64,000 bases of DNA from Saccharothrix tamanrassetensis (GTDB lineage Bacteria; Actinomycetota; Actinomycetes; Mycobacteriales; Pseudonocardiaceae): contig NZ_JACHJN010000004.1 of NCBI RefSeq assembly GCF_014203665.1, positions 496,001-560,000 on the forward strand. Direction: 5' to 3'. The translations under genes were made by a program, and so were the position numbers. Under the pieces are notes generated by a model. It had not been told where the DNA came from. It did not search any database and saw only the letters and a program-made list of their open reading frames with translations. Within the stretch, counting starts at the first letter, position 1, and each line of letters opens with the position of its first letter. This document shows positions 24,525-32,617 of this stretch, in pieces.

Positions 24525-25637
24525 TCAGCCATCCCGGTGGATGGCGCCGTCCGTCCGCGTGAGCCGCTCACCTCCTCCGCCCCAGCGCAACGCGATGATC
24601 TCGGCGGCGATGGACACCGCGGTCTCCTCGGGCGTGCGCGCCCCGAGGTCCAGCCCGATCGGCGAGGCCAGGCCGGCCAGCTCGCCTTCGGTCAGGCCTG
24701 CCTCGCGCAGCCTGCGCAACCGGTCGTCGTGCGTGCGGCGCGACCCCATCGCACCGACGTAGCCGAGCTTGAGCCGGAGCGCGACCTCCAGCAGCGGCAC
24801 GTCGAACTTCGGGTCGTGGGTCAGCACCGCGACCACCGTGCGCCCGTCCACCTTCCCGGCGTCGGCCTGCTGCGCCAGGTACCGGTGCGGCCAGTCCACG
24901 ACCACCTCGTCCGCCTCCGGGAACCGGCTCGCGGTCGCGAACACCGGCCGCGCGTCGCACACCGTGACCCGGTAGCCGAGGAACGCGCCCAGCCTGGCCA
25001 TCGCGGCGGCGAAGTCGATCGCGCCGAACACCAGCAGCCGGGGCGGCGGCTCGAACGAGTTGACGAAGACCGCCATGCCCTCGCCCCGCCGCTGCCCGTC
25101 CGGTCCGTAGTGCAGCGTCGCACTCCGCCCGGTGGCGAGCAGCCCCCGCGCGTCGTCGGCGATCGCGTCCCGCGCACGCGCCGACGGCACGTTCCCGGCG
25201 ACGCGATCCGGCCAGACCACCAGCCGCTTACCCACCCACTCGGGGTGCTCGACGACGGTCGCGACGGCCACCGGCTCCTCGGCCCGCACCGTCTCCAGCA
25301 CCTCGGGCAGCTCCGGGAACCCGTCCCGGTCCACCGCCTCCACGTACACGTCGATGATCCCGCCGCAGGTCAGACCCACCGTGAACGCGTCGTCGTCACT
25401 GACGCCGTACCGCTGGAGCACCGGCACGCCGGTGGCCACGACCTCCCGCGCCAACTCGTAGACCGCGCCCTCCACGCAGCCGCCGGAGACCGAACCGACC
25501 ACCGCCTGATCGGCTCCGACCAGCATCGCCGCACCGGGTGGGCGCGGGGCGGAGCTGAACGTCGCCACCACCGTGCCGACACCGACCGTCTCCCCCGCCG
25601 CGACGCGACGGGCGAGCTCGGTGAGGACATCACGCAA
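24525..25637 (-). CDS. xdhC: XdhC-family molybdenum hydroxylase maturation factor
   Basis: XdhC/CoxI proteins bind molybdenum cofactor, protect it, and deliver its sulfurated form to the large subunit. The 370-residue protein has the N-terminal XdhC/CoxI domain (VGVGTVVATFSSAPRPPGAAML, VSGGCVEGAVYELA) and a C-terminal Rossmann domain (PRLLVFGAIDFAAAMARLG, HDPKFDVPLLEVAL, YVGAMGSRRTHDDRLRRLREAGL). The start is TTG at 25637 with GGAGGAGG about six bases upstream. That ribosome site lies in a copy of the coxE 3'-end sequence. It lies between coxE and coxS, consistent with a role in assembling this enzyme. Confidence 0.93.
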   Translation of the reverse strand: MRDVLTELARRVAAGETVGVGTVVATFSSAPRPPGAAMLVGADQAVVGSVSGGCVEGAVYELAREVVATGVPVLQRYGVSDDDAFTVGLTCGGIIDVYVEAVDRDGFPELPEVLETVRAEEPVAVATVVEHPEWVGKRLVVWPDRVAGNVPSARARDAIADDARGLLATGRSATLHYGPDGQRRGEGMAVFVNSFEPPPRLLVFGAIDFAAAMARLGAFLGYRVTVCDARPVFATASRFPEADEVVVDWPHRYLAQQADAGKVDGRTVVAVLTHDPKFDVPLLEVALRLKLGYVGAMGSRRTHDDRLRRLREAGLTEGELAGLASPIGLDLGARTPEETAVSIAAEIIALRWGGGGERLTRTDGAIHRDG

Positions 25638-25852
25638 GGCCGACCTCCTCCAGCAGACGACACGACGTGTCCGATCCGGCGGCGTCAGGCGCCGCCGACC
25701 TCACAGAGCAGCACAGCACGTCCCGTCCGGGCAACAGCGCCCGGCACGACGGTCCCGGATCAGGGAGCACAGCGCGCCGCGCCCGGGCGACGGCATCACG
25801 TACGGCCGACCTCCCCGGACTGCCGGCACGACGCGTCCACCCAGCCGACGAC
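25638..25852. repeat. coxE-xdhC spacer with copies of the coxE 3' end
   Basis: The coxE terminal sequence (ACGGCCGACCTCCTCCAG on the plus strand, 25859-25876) is echoed at about 25800-25816 and again at about 25637-25654 (AGGCCGACCTCCTCCAG). On the minus strand the last copy encodes LLEEVGLA before a stop and provides the xdhC ribosome site. The rest of the 215-bp spacer is GC-rich and shows no convincing gene. Confidence 0.6.
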
Positions 25853-26935
25853 TCACGCACGGCCGACCTCCTCCAGCAGTCGGCGCAGGGTGTCCAGGCT
25901 GTGCCCGGCGAGCAGCCGGTCCAGGTGCGGCAGCGCGGCCACGATCCCGGACTGCACCGGCGCGTACCCGTCCTTGCCCGCGTGCGGGTTCACCCAGATG
26001 ACCTTGTGCGCCAACCGCTTGAGCCGTGCCACCTGCTCCCCGAGCAACGCCGGGTCACCGCGTTCCCACCCGTCCGAGAACACCACCACCACGGCCCGCC
26101 GAGCCGCACCCCGCTGCCCCCACCGGTCCAGGAACGCCCGAACCGTCTCCCCCAGCCGCGTACCACCCTCGAAGTCCGGCACCGCCCGTGCGGCAGCCGC
26201 CAACGCCTGCTCGGGATCGCGGTGCCGCAGCTGCCGGGTCACCCGGGTCGACCGCGTGCCGAGCGTGAACACCTCGACCGGCATCCGCCGCGCGACGACG
26301 TGCGCGAACCGCAGCAACGCGTCGGCGTAGGGCTTCATCGATCCGGACACGTCGACCAGCAACACGACTTTCCGCGCCCGAGCGGTCCGCTGCCGGTACC
26401 GGGGCCGGGTCGGCTCACCCGACGCCAGCATCGCCTTGAACGTCCGCCGCGGATCCACGCCACCCCGCCTGGCCGGCCGCCGCCGCAACCCCCGCCGCAC
26501 CGGCGGCACCGGCCGCAACTGGGCCAGCAACTCCCGCAGGTGCGCCCGCTCCCCCGGACTCAACGAGGCGATGTCCTTGCGCCGCAACACTTCCGCGTCA
26601 CTGGCCGCCACCGCCAACCGCCGCGACCGGCCCTCCCGCAGCTGTCCGTCCCCCAACGCGGCCACCGACGACGCACGCACCCCGGCCCGCCGGGGCACCC
26701 GCGGCTCCACCCCGCCGAACCAGGCGGCGAACGCGGCGTCGTACCGCGCGAGGTCGTCGGGCTCACCGCACAGCGTCACGCGTCCCGCCCAGTACACCGC
26801 CGACCGCGACGACAGGTCGACGAACCCGGCGGCACGCAGGAACGCCTGCACCCGCTCCGGTCCGCAGCCGACCCCGGCCCGCCGCAGCACGTGGGCGAAC
26901 CCCACGAGCCCGGTCAGCGACCCGGCGCCGGTCAT
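25853..26935 (-). CDS. coxE: CoxE-like von Willebrand A domain protein
   Basis: CoxE proteins work with a MoxR-type ATPase (CoxD) in metal-centre maturation of CO-dehydrogenase-like enzymes. The 360-residue protein has an N-terminal helical region (FAHVLRRAGVGCGPERVQAFL). The VWA domain follows with an intact MIDAS motif, VVLLVDVSGSMKPYAD (DxSxS), near residue 187, and later MIDAS residues in FEGGTRLGE and VVVFSDGWERGD. Arg-rich stretches precede the domain (RRGLRRRPARRGG). The ATG at 26935 overlaps the coxD stop as ATGA, fixing the start and coupling the pair. Confidence 0.93.
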   Translation of the reverse strand: MTGAGSLTGLVGFAHVLRRAGVGCGPERVQAFLRAAGFVDLSSRSAVYWAGRVTLCGEPDDLARYDAAFAAWFGGVEPRVPRRAGVRASSVAALGDGQLREGRSRRLAVAASDAEVLRRKDIASLSPGERAHLRELLAQLRPVPPVRRGLRRRPARRGGVDPRRTFKAMLASGEPTRPRYRQRTARARKVVLLVDVSGSMKPYADALLRFAHVVARRMPVEVFTLGTRSTRVTRQLRHRDPEQALAAAARAVPDFEGGTRLGETVRAFLDRWGQRGAARRAVVVVFSDGWERGDPALLGEQVARLKRLAHKVIWVNPHAGKDGYAPVQSGIVAALPHLDRLLAGHSLDTLRRLLEEVGRA

Positions 26936-27810
26936 CCTGCGATTGTGCTCCCGGGAGGTGTCGCCGGCACACCGGCCGAAAGAGCGCGTCGGGCGTCCTC
27001 CCGGTACTTCAGGACGGCACCGAGCGTGGCCGCCGCGCTCTCCGCGTCCAGCTCGGTCCGACCCAGCGTGAGCAGGGCTTCCGCCCAGTCCAGCGACTCC
27101 GCGACACCCGGCGGCTTGAGCAGGTCCAGTTCGCGCAACCGCCGCACGGCTGACGCGACCTGGTGCGCCAGCCGCTCGCCGATGCCCGGCAGCCGCCGTC
27201 GCAGGATGGCCACCTCGCGGGCGAGGTCGGGGTGTTCGAGCCAGTGGTAGAGGCACCGGCGCTTCAACGCGTCGTGCACCTCGCGGGTGCGGTTGGAGGT
27301 GAGCACGACCAGCGGCGGCGTCTGCGCCCGGACCACCCCGAGCTCGGGGATGGTGACCGCGTTCTCGCCCAGGACTTCCAGCAGGAACGCCTCGAACTCG
27401 TCGTCCGCGCGGTCCACCTCGTCCACCAGCAGCACGCACGGCGCTTCCTCCAGCGCCCGCAGCAACGGCCGGGCCAGCAGGAACCGCCGCGTGTAGAGGG
27501 AGGCCTCGGCCTGGTCGGCGTCGACCGGCCCGGCGGCTTCGAGGGCACGCAGGTGCAGCAACTGTCGCGGGAAGTCCCAGTCGTACAGGGCTTGCGTCGC
27601 GTCGATGCCCTCGTGGCACTGCAAACGGATCAGCGGCAGCCCCAACGCCTGCGCGAGCGCCAACGCCAGCGACGTCTTCCCGGTGCCCGGCTCCCCTTCG
27701 CAGAACAGCGGCCGGTGCATCCGCCACGCCAGGAACGCGGCCGTGGCGATGCCGGCGTCCGGCAGGTAGCCGACGCGGTCCAACTCGGCAGCCAGGTCCT
27801 CGGGCGTCAC
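26932..27810 (-). CDS. coxD: MoxR-type AAA+ ATPase CoxD
   Basis: CoxD is an AAA+ ATPase needed for the copper/sulfur site of CO dehydrogenase in Oligotropha; related proteins are general maturation chaperones. The 292-residue protein has Walker A EGEPGTGKTSLALALA (near 40), Walker B VLLVDEVDRADDEF (near 125), sensor 1 VVLTSNRTREV, and the second-region-of-homology arginine in LKRRCLYHW. The GTG at 27810 overlaps the stop of the MerR-type regulator gene (GTGA, 27807-27810), so regulator and ATPase appear to be one transcript. Confidence 0.93.
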   Translation of the reverse strand: MTPEDLAAELDRVGYLPDAGIATAAFLAWRMHRPLFCEGEPGTGKTSLALALAQALGLPLIRLQCHEGIDATQALYDWDFPRQLLHLRALEAAGPVDADQAEASLYTRRFLLARPLLRALEEAPCVLLVDEVDRADDEFEAFLLEVLGENAVTIPELGVVRAQTPPLVVLTSNRTREVHDALKRRCLYHWLEHPDLAREVAILRRRLPGIGERLAHQVASAVRRLRELDLLKPPGVAESLDWAEALLTLGRTELDAESAAATLGAVLKYREDARRALSAGVPATPPGSTIAG

Positions 27811-28577
27811 GGACCGAACATAGCGCGGGGCCACCCCGGCAGTCCGCCACCGGACCGCCCGCGCCCACCGTCGAGCACGCTCAGGTAGTGGCTGAGCCGA
27901 GTGGCCGAGTGGAGCATGGCGAGGCCCTGCGCGGTCAGCTTCCGCTGCCAGTCGGCCAGGGCACCGGACAGCGTGTCCGTCCCCCCGGCGGTCCGGATCC
28001 GGTGCACCACGGTGGAGATGTGCTCCAGCGGGTAGCCACCGCGTCTGAGGAGGTGGGCGAGCTCCGCGTCGCGGATGTCGGTCGCGCGGAAGACGCGGTA
28101 CCCGGTGGCCGGGTCTCGTGCGGGGGCGAGGATGCCGGCGCTCTCCCAGTTGCGCAGGGTCGCCGGGGTGACGCGGAGCCGGTGTGCGAGTTCGCCGATG
28201 CTCCGGGTGTCGGGGGCTGCCGATCGGTCCGGAGCGGCGTCGGGCTCCGCCGTCAGGTGGCCCACCGCCTTCCGCACCGCGTCGAGGGTCTCCCGGTCGC
28301 GGAGCAACTGGCTGTGGCCGCGGTCGATGATCGTCAGGGCGTGGTCGAGCCCGCCGTCGTGGACGGCGTTCATGATCCGGCCCCCGGCCGAGTGGCCGTG
28401 GGCCGGGATGAGCGAGAGGTAGGTGCGCAGCGCCACCGCGTGCACCTCGGTGTAGATGCGGTAGCCGCTGGGCGTGCGGTCGGCGGGCGGGAGGAACCCG
28501 TCCCGCTCGTAGTTGCGGACCGCCTGGGTGGAGATGCCGTGCTCGCGCGCGAGGTCGGCCGGTCGCAAGGTTTTCAC
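27807..28577 (-). CDS. MerR-family regulator with two DNA-binding domains (TioE-like)
   Basis: The 256-residue protein contains two MerR-type winged helices in tandem. The first is LRPADLAREHGISTQAVRNYERDGFLPP with GYRIYTEVHAVAL (residues 4-60). The second is RSIGELAHRLRVTPATLRNWESAGILAP with GYRVFRATDIRDAELA (residues 125-185). The usual MerR has one, so this double architecture could bind DNA without a classic dimer. No effector-binding Cys cluster is present. The GTG at 28577 is divergent from the erythromycin-esterase gene, with inverted and direct repeats between them. Its stop overlaps coxD, so it probably heads the cox operon. Confidence 0.88.
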   Translation of the reverse strand: MKTLRPADLAREHGISTQAVRNYERDGFLPPADRTPSGYRIYTEVHAVALRTYLSLIPAHGHSAGGRIMNAVHDGGLDHALTIIDRGHSQLLRDRETLDAVRKAVGHLTAEPDAAPDRSAAPDTRSIGELAHRLRVTPATLRNWESAGILAPARDPATGYRVFRATDIRDAELAHLLRRGGYPLEHISTVVHRIRTAGGTDTLSGALADWQRKLTAQGLAMLHSATRLSHYLSVLDGGRGRSGGGLPGWPRAMFGP

Positions 28578-28581
28578 CGGT

Positions 28582-28657
28582 TTGAGACTTTACCGCACGG
28601 CTCGACGGCCGATGCCGCCAAAGCCTCAACCGTTCTTTCAAAGATACGGTTGAGACT
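28582..28657. promoter_or_regulatory. Candidate operator/promoter region between MerR and esterase genes
   Basis: CTCAACCG (28625-28632) and CGGTTGAG (28647-28654) form a perfect inverted repeat with 14-bp spacing. A TTGAGACT motif occurs directly at 28582-28589 and 28650-28657, and inverted with one mismatch at 28622-28629. The right arm ends four bases before the esterase ATG. A TAAAGT box on the minus strand (28587-28592) lies 10 bases before the regulator GTG. These are likely binding sites for the adjacent MerR-type protein. Confidence 0.65.
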
Positions 28658-28658
28658 C

Positions 28659-29837
28659 ATGAGTCAGGACATTCGAGACTTCGTGACCGCGTCGTGTGAC
28701 CTGCTGGCGCTCGGTGAGCCGACGCACCAGGAACCGGCGTTCGCGTGGGTCCGCAACGAGCTGTTCGCCCGGCTGGTCGACCGCGGCTTCCGGTCGATCG
28801 CACTGGAGACCGATCGCGTGGCTGCGCTCACCGTGGACGACTTCGTCCAGCGGGGCGTGGGAACCCTCGACGCGGCGATGGGCGAAGGCTTCTCGCACGG
28901 CTTCGGGGAGCTGGACGCCAATCGGCAACTGGTCGCCTGGATGCGCGACTACAACGAGAACCGCCCCGCGGAGGAGCGGTTGGCGTTCCACGGCTTCGAC
29001 GTCTCCACGGAGATGATGAGTGCACCCAGTCCGCAGCGGTACCTCGAACACGCCCGCGACTACCTGGGAATCGACCTCGATCTCGCGGCCCTCGCCGGTG
29101 ACGAAGAACGGTGGAGCCGCACGGAGGCGATCATGGACCCGGCCATGTCGGTCGGCGCCACAGCCGAGGCCGACAGGCTGCGATCGGTCGCCGACGACAT
29201 GCTCACCTCGCTCTACGCGCGCGCACCGGAACTGGTCGCGGCGACATCACGCGCCGAGTGGCTGCGGGCCAGGACGCACCTCACCGCCGGTCTCGGCTTG
29301 CTGCGCTACCACCGGCAGGCGGCGGTACGCCTCGAACAGAGCGCGCGGATATCCCTCCTGTCCGCCACCCGGGACGCGCTGATGGCCCGGAACCTCCTCG
29401 ACATCCGGGGTGTCGAGGCCCACCGGGGCGCGACCCTGGTCTTCGCCCACAACCTCCACCTGCGGCGAAGCCTGAGCACCTGGCGGCCGGCGGACATGGA
29501 CGTCAGCTGGTACGGCGCCGGCGCGGTCGTGGAGTGCCTGTCGGACGAGCAGTACACCTTCGTCGCCGGCAGCCTGGGCCGCAGCGAAGCCCTCGGGCTC
29601 GGAGAGCCCGAGGCGGGCACCTACGAGAGTTCCCTGCAAGGTCGCGTCACCGGCTGGGGCCTGACAACGCCCACCGCGGTCACTTCCGCCCGCACGCGCA
29701 CCGACACCACCCCCGCGCAGGGCTACTTCCCCCTCGACGAGACGACCCTCGACGCCGCCGACGCGATCCTGCACATCAGCGACGGCACCACTGCCGCCAA
29801 GTCCGCGCAGGACGGGCTCCGCGGCCTCCGAGCATGA
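28659..29837 (+). CDS. Erythromycin esterase family hydrolase
   Basis: Family members include Ere macrolide esterases and succinoglycan-type proteins; substrates of most are unknown. The 392-residue product shows LALGEPTHQEPAFAWVRNELFARLV (family GExxH region), SIALETDR, ERLAFHGFDVSTEM, and GATLVFAHNLHLRRSL with the conserved His. No signal peptide, so it is cytoplasmic. The ATG at 28659 has no Shine-Dalgarno sequence; an inverted repeat abuts it, so a leaderless or very short-leader mRNA is plausible. It is divergent from the double-MerR gene, an arrangement that suggests local regulation. Confidence 0.85.
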   Translation: MSQDIRDFVTASCDLLALGEPTHQEPAFAWVRNELFARLVDRGFRSIALETDRVAALTVDDFVQRGVGTLDAAMGEGFSHGFGELDANRQLVAWMRDYNENRPAEERLAFHGFDVSTEMMSAPSPQRYLEHARDYLGIDLDLAALAGDEERWSRTEAIMDPAMSVGATAEADRLRSVADDMLTSLYARAPELVAATSRAEWLRARTHLTAGLGLLRYHRQAAVRLEQSARISLLSATRDALMARNLLDIRGVEAHRGATLVFAHNLHLRRSLSTWRPADMDVSWYGAGAVVECLSDEQYTFVAGSLGRSEALGLGEPEAGTYESSLQGRVTGWGLTTPTAVTSARTRTDTTPAQGYFPLDETTLDAADAILHISDGTTAAKSAQDGLRGLRA

Positions 29838-30070
29838 TCGACCACCGCCTGCCCGTGACGGCGCAGCCCGCACTTACCCGGCCCGCCACCGCCCGGCCCG
29901 CCACCGCCCGACCCACGACCGGCTGCCCACGGTCGGCCAACCCACGATCGGCCGTCCCCTGACGGTGTTCCGCCGGAACCGCCCCCGGAGGAGGTCGTGG
30001 TTCTACCCCGAGGGCGGGTTCAGGGTCCGTCCCCGATGTGCCACGGCGTCCTGACCAGCACTATTGAGCC
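29838..30070. other. Intergenic, small repeats only
   Basis: The 233-bp stretch between the esterase and PspC genes contains a short repeated CCCGCCACCGCCCGG unit near 29881-29908. No gene or clear terminator was seen. Confidence 0.5.
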
Positions 30071-30292
30071 ATGACGAACGACGTGCTCAACCAAGCCACC
30101 GACAAGGTCAAGAAGCTCCGCCGCAGCCGGAACGACCGGATGGTCGCGGGTGTGTGCGGCGGCGTCGCCAAGCTCCTCGGTGTGGACGCCGCGCTGCTGC
30201 GCATCCTGCTGGTCGCCGCGACCCTGTTCGGGTTCGGCGCCGGCGCGATCCTCTACCTCGCGGCGTGGATCCTCATGCCCGAAGAGGACTGA
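30071..30292 (+). CDS. PspC-domain membrane protein
   Basis: The 73-residue protein is a single PspC domain: KKLRRSRNDRMVAGVCGGVAKLLGVDAALLRILLVAATLFGFGAGAILYLAAWILMPEED. GVCGGVAK and the WILMPEE end are the family signatures, with one long hydrophobic helix. PspC proteins sense or relay membrane stress in enteric bacteria; small actinobacterial versions are uncharacterised. It stands alone, with a hairpin 16 bp after its stop. Confidence 0.9.
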   Translation: MTNDVLNQATDKVKKLRRSRNDRMVAGVCGGVAKLLGVDAALLRILLVAATLFGFGAGAILYLAAWILMPEED

Positions 30293-30307
30293 CGTCCGAC
30301 ACCGGGG

Positions 30308-30338
30308 GTGCTGTCCGGGGTCGTGCCCCGGACAGCAC
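30308..30338 (+). terminator. Terminator hairpin after the PspC gene
   Basis: GTGCTGTCCGGGG (30308-30320) and its exact complement (30326-30338) form a 13-bp stem with a 5-nt loop. No T-run follows. It lies between the convergent PspC and hexosaminidase genes. Confidence 0.75.
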
Positions 30339-30368
30339 GGCGTTCCACCGTTTCGACCAGGGGTGTGT

Positions 30369-31787
30369 TCAGCGGGGGAAGCCGGGCACACCGGGGAGCA
30401 TCTGCCAGGGACGGGGACCGGACAGGGGCCGGTACTCGACGCCCAGTGCGTCCAGCCTCGGCAGGTGGTGCTCGACCAGCCGGGTCCGGAACTCCGCGAG
30501 ATCACGGGGTGCGGGGCTCCAGACCACTTCGGCGAAGGCGCTCAACCGGGGGAAGGCGGCGTAGTCCAGCCGCCTCGGGGAGTCGAGGTGCTCGGTCCAC
30601 ACGTTCGTCTGTGCGCCGAGCACCCGATCCGCCGCCGCCGGCTCGTATGAGTAGACGTCCTCCCAGGTCAGCACGGTGCCGACCGGGATGGGCTCGTTCG
30701 GGTCGTCGGCCTGGCGGTAGTCCAGGTAGACGTGCCCCTCCGGGCACATGACGACGTCGTGGCCCCGTTCCAACGCGGTCAGCCCGGCCTGTTCGCCGCG
30801 CCAGGACGCGATGACCGTGCCGGTGGGCAGCGGACCCACGTCCAGCACCTCGTCCCAGCCGTGCGGGCGCCGGCCGCGCCGCACCAGGTGCTGCGCGATC
30901 CGCCGGACGAACCGGCCGTCGCCGCCTTCGGCCTCGTCGCCGCCGAGACCGATGATCTCGGACGGGAAGACGTCCAGCAGCTCGTCGAACACGTTCCGGT
31001 AGAAGTCCACGGTGGGCTCGTCGGCCTTGAGGGCGTTCGGGTTCACGCCCCAGTCGGTCCACACGCCGCCACCGGACACGCCCAGCTCCGGGTAGGCCGC
31101 GATGGCGGCCTGGCTGTGGCCGGGCACGTCGATCTCCGGCACGACGGTGATGTGCCGCGCCGCCGCGTACGCCACGACCTCCCGCAGGTCGTCCTGCGTG
31201 TAGTAGCCGCCGTGCGGACGCCCGGTCTGGCCGCCGCTGCGCCGGTCGCCGTACCGGGACGACGGCCGCCAGCCGCCGACCTCGTGCAGCTTCGGGTAGC
31301 GCTTCGACTCGAACCGCCAGCCCTGGTCGTCGGTCAGGTGCAGGTGCAGCACGTTCAGCTTGTGCACCGCGAGCAGGTCGACGTACCGGAGCAGGTCGTG
31401 CTTGGGCAGGAAGTGCCGTGCCACGTCGAGCATCACGCCCCGCCACGCGAACCGCGGCGAGTCCTCGACGACGCACACCGGCAGCCGGGTCGGACCACTG
31501 CGGATGGGCGCGGCGCGGAACGAGTCCGGCCCGGCCAGCTGCTTGAGCGTCTGCCGGGCGTAGAACAGGCCCGCCTCGTCCGCAGCCTCCACCAGGACCC
31601 CCGCCCTGCCGGCCGCACCCGACCCGCCGGCCGCACCGGACGAGCCGGCTTTACCGGACGCGTCGGGGCCGATGGTCAGCCGGTACGAGCCCGACGGGCC
31701 GTCCAGCGACAGCCGGCCGTCCACCGCGCCGTCCCACTCGATCTCCCCGTCTCCACGGGAAAAAGACACCGGTCGAGGAAGAATCAC
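30369..31787 (-). CDS. dasD: Beta-N-acetylhexosaminidase, glycoside hydrolase family 20 (DasD-like)
   Basis: GH20 enzymes release terminal GlcNAc from chito-oligosaccharides by substrate-assisted catalysis. The 472-residue protein has an N-terminal GH20b-like domain (1-105) and a (beta/alpha)8 catalytic domain beginning DSPRFAWRGVMLDVARHFLP. The catalytic Asp-Glu pair lies in GLGGDEAEGG (residues 284-285). HLHLTDDQGWRFE, EIDVPGHSQAA and GAQTNVWTEHL are typical. No signal peptide is visible, so it should act on imported sugars in the cytoplasm. The GTG at 31787 overlaps the permease stop (GTGA). A Gly/Ser/Ala-rich insertion occupies residues about 44-63. Confidence 0.93.
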   Translation of the reverse strand: MILPRPVSFSRGDGEIEWDGAVDGRLSLDGPSGSYRLTIGPDASGKAGSSGAAGGSGAAGRAGVLVEAADEAGLFYARQTLKQLAGPDSFRAAPIRSGPTRLPVCVVEDSPRFAWRGVMLDVARHFLPKHDLLRYVDLLAVHKLNVLHLHLTDDQGWRFESKRYPKLHEVGGWRPSSRYGDRRSGGQTGRPHGGYYTQDDLREVVAYAAARHITVVPEIDVPGHSQAAIAAYPELGVSGGGVWTDWGVNPNALKADEPTVDFYRNVFDELLDVFPSEIIGLGGDEAEGGDGRFVRRIAQHLVRRGRRPHGWDEVLDVGPLPTGTVIASWRGEQAGLTALERGHDVVMCPEGHVYLDYRQADDPNEPIPVGTVLTWEDVYSYEPAAADRVLGAQTNVWTEHLDSPRRLDYAAFPRLSAFAEVVWSPAPRDLAEFRTRLVEHHLPRLDALGVEYRPLSGPRPWQMLPGVPGFPR

Positions 31788-32617
31788 GACTTCACCGCTC
31801 CCGCCAGTCCCGCGACCAACCGCCGCTGCACCAGGATGAAGAACACCAGCACCGGGATCGTCATCAACGTCGATCCCGCCATGATCGCGCCCCAGTCGTT
31901 CTGGTCCGGCTTGACGAACACCTGCAGCGCCAGCGGCAGCGTCTGGTTCTCCGCCGCCGAGATGATGAACGTCTTGGCGAACAGGAAGTCGTTCCACGCG
32001 TGGATGAACGACAGCACGCTGGTCGCCACCAGACCGGGGGCCACCAGCGGGAACAGCACCTGCCAGAGGAACCGGAAGCGGGACGCCCCGTCCAGCGTGG
32101 CGGCTTCCTCCAGCTCCACCGGCACGGCCGCGACGAACCCGCGCAGCATCCAGATCGCGAACGGCAGGCTGAACGCCAGGTGCACCAGCACCAGCGAGCC
32201 CAGGTGGTTCAGGCCGAACACCGGCACCACGTCCCGCACCGACTTCATCATGAAGAACAGCGGGATGGTCAGCGCCTCCACCGGCACCATCTGCACCACG
32301 AGCAGCATCACCAGCAGCGTCGTCCGGCTGCGGAACCGGAAGCGGGTCAGCGCGGTGGCCGCCAGGAACGAGATCAGCAGGCTGATCAGCACCACGGCGA
32401 ACGCCACCACGAGGCTGTTCACCAGGTACCGCCCGAAGCTCTGCACGGTCAGCGCGCGCACGAAGCTGTCGAACGTCGGCGCCAGCGTCCACGGCCGGGG
32501 GTCCGCGGAGATCACCTCGGACTCGGGCTTGAGCGCCGTCAACACCATCCAGTACAGCGGGAACGCCACCACACCGGCGATCAGCACGGTGACGACCTCG
32601 GCGATGCCCCGCCTCAC
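31784..32617 (-). CDS. dasC: ABC sugar permease DasC (MalG type)
   Basis: This is one of two membrane subunits of a CUT1-type carbohydrate importer. The 277-residue protein has six predicted TM helices and the cytoplasmic EAA loop VELEEAATLDGASRFRFLWQVLFPL, which contacts the ATPase. It begins MRRGIAEVVTVLIAGVVAFPLYWMVLTALKPESEV, typical of MalG-like subunits. The GTG at 32617 overlaps the dasB stop (GTGA). No ATPase gene is nearby; in Streptomyces the shared ATPase MsiK is encoded elsewhere. Confidence 0.93.
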   Translation of the reverse strand: MRRGIAEVVTVLIAGVVAFPLYWMVLTALKPESEVISADPRPWTLAPTFDSFVRALTVQSFGRYLVNSLVVAFAVVLISLLISFLAATALTRFRFRSRTTLLVMLLVVQMVPVEALTIPLFFMMKSVRDVVPVFGLNHLGSLVLVHLAFSLPFAIWMLRGFVAAVPVELEEAATLDGASRFRFLWQVLFPLVAPGLVATSVLSFIHAWNDFLFAKTFIISAAENQTLPLALQVFVKPDQNDWGAIMAGSTLMTIPVLVFFILVQRRLVAGLAGAVKS

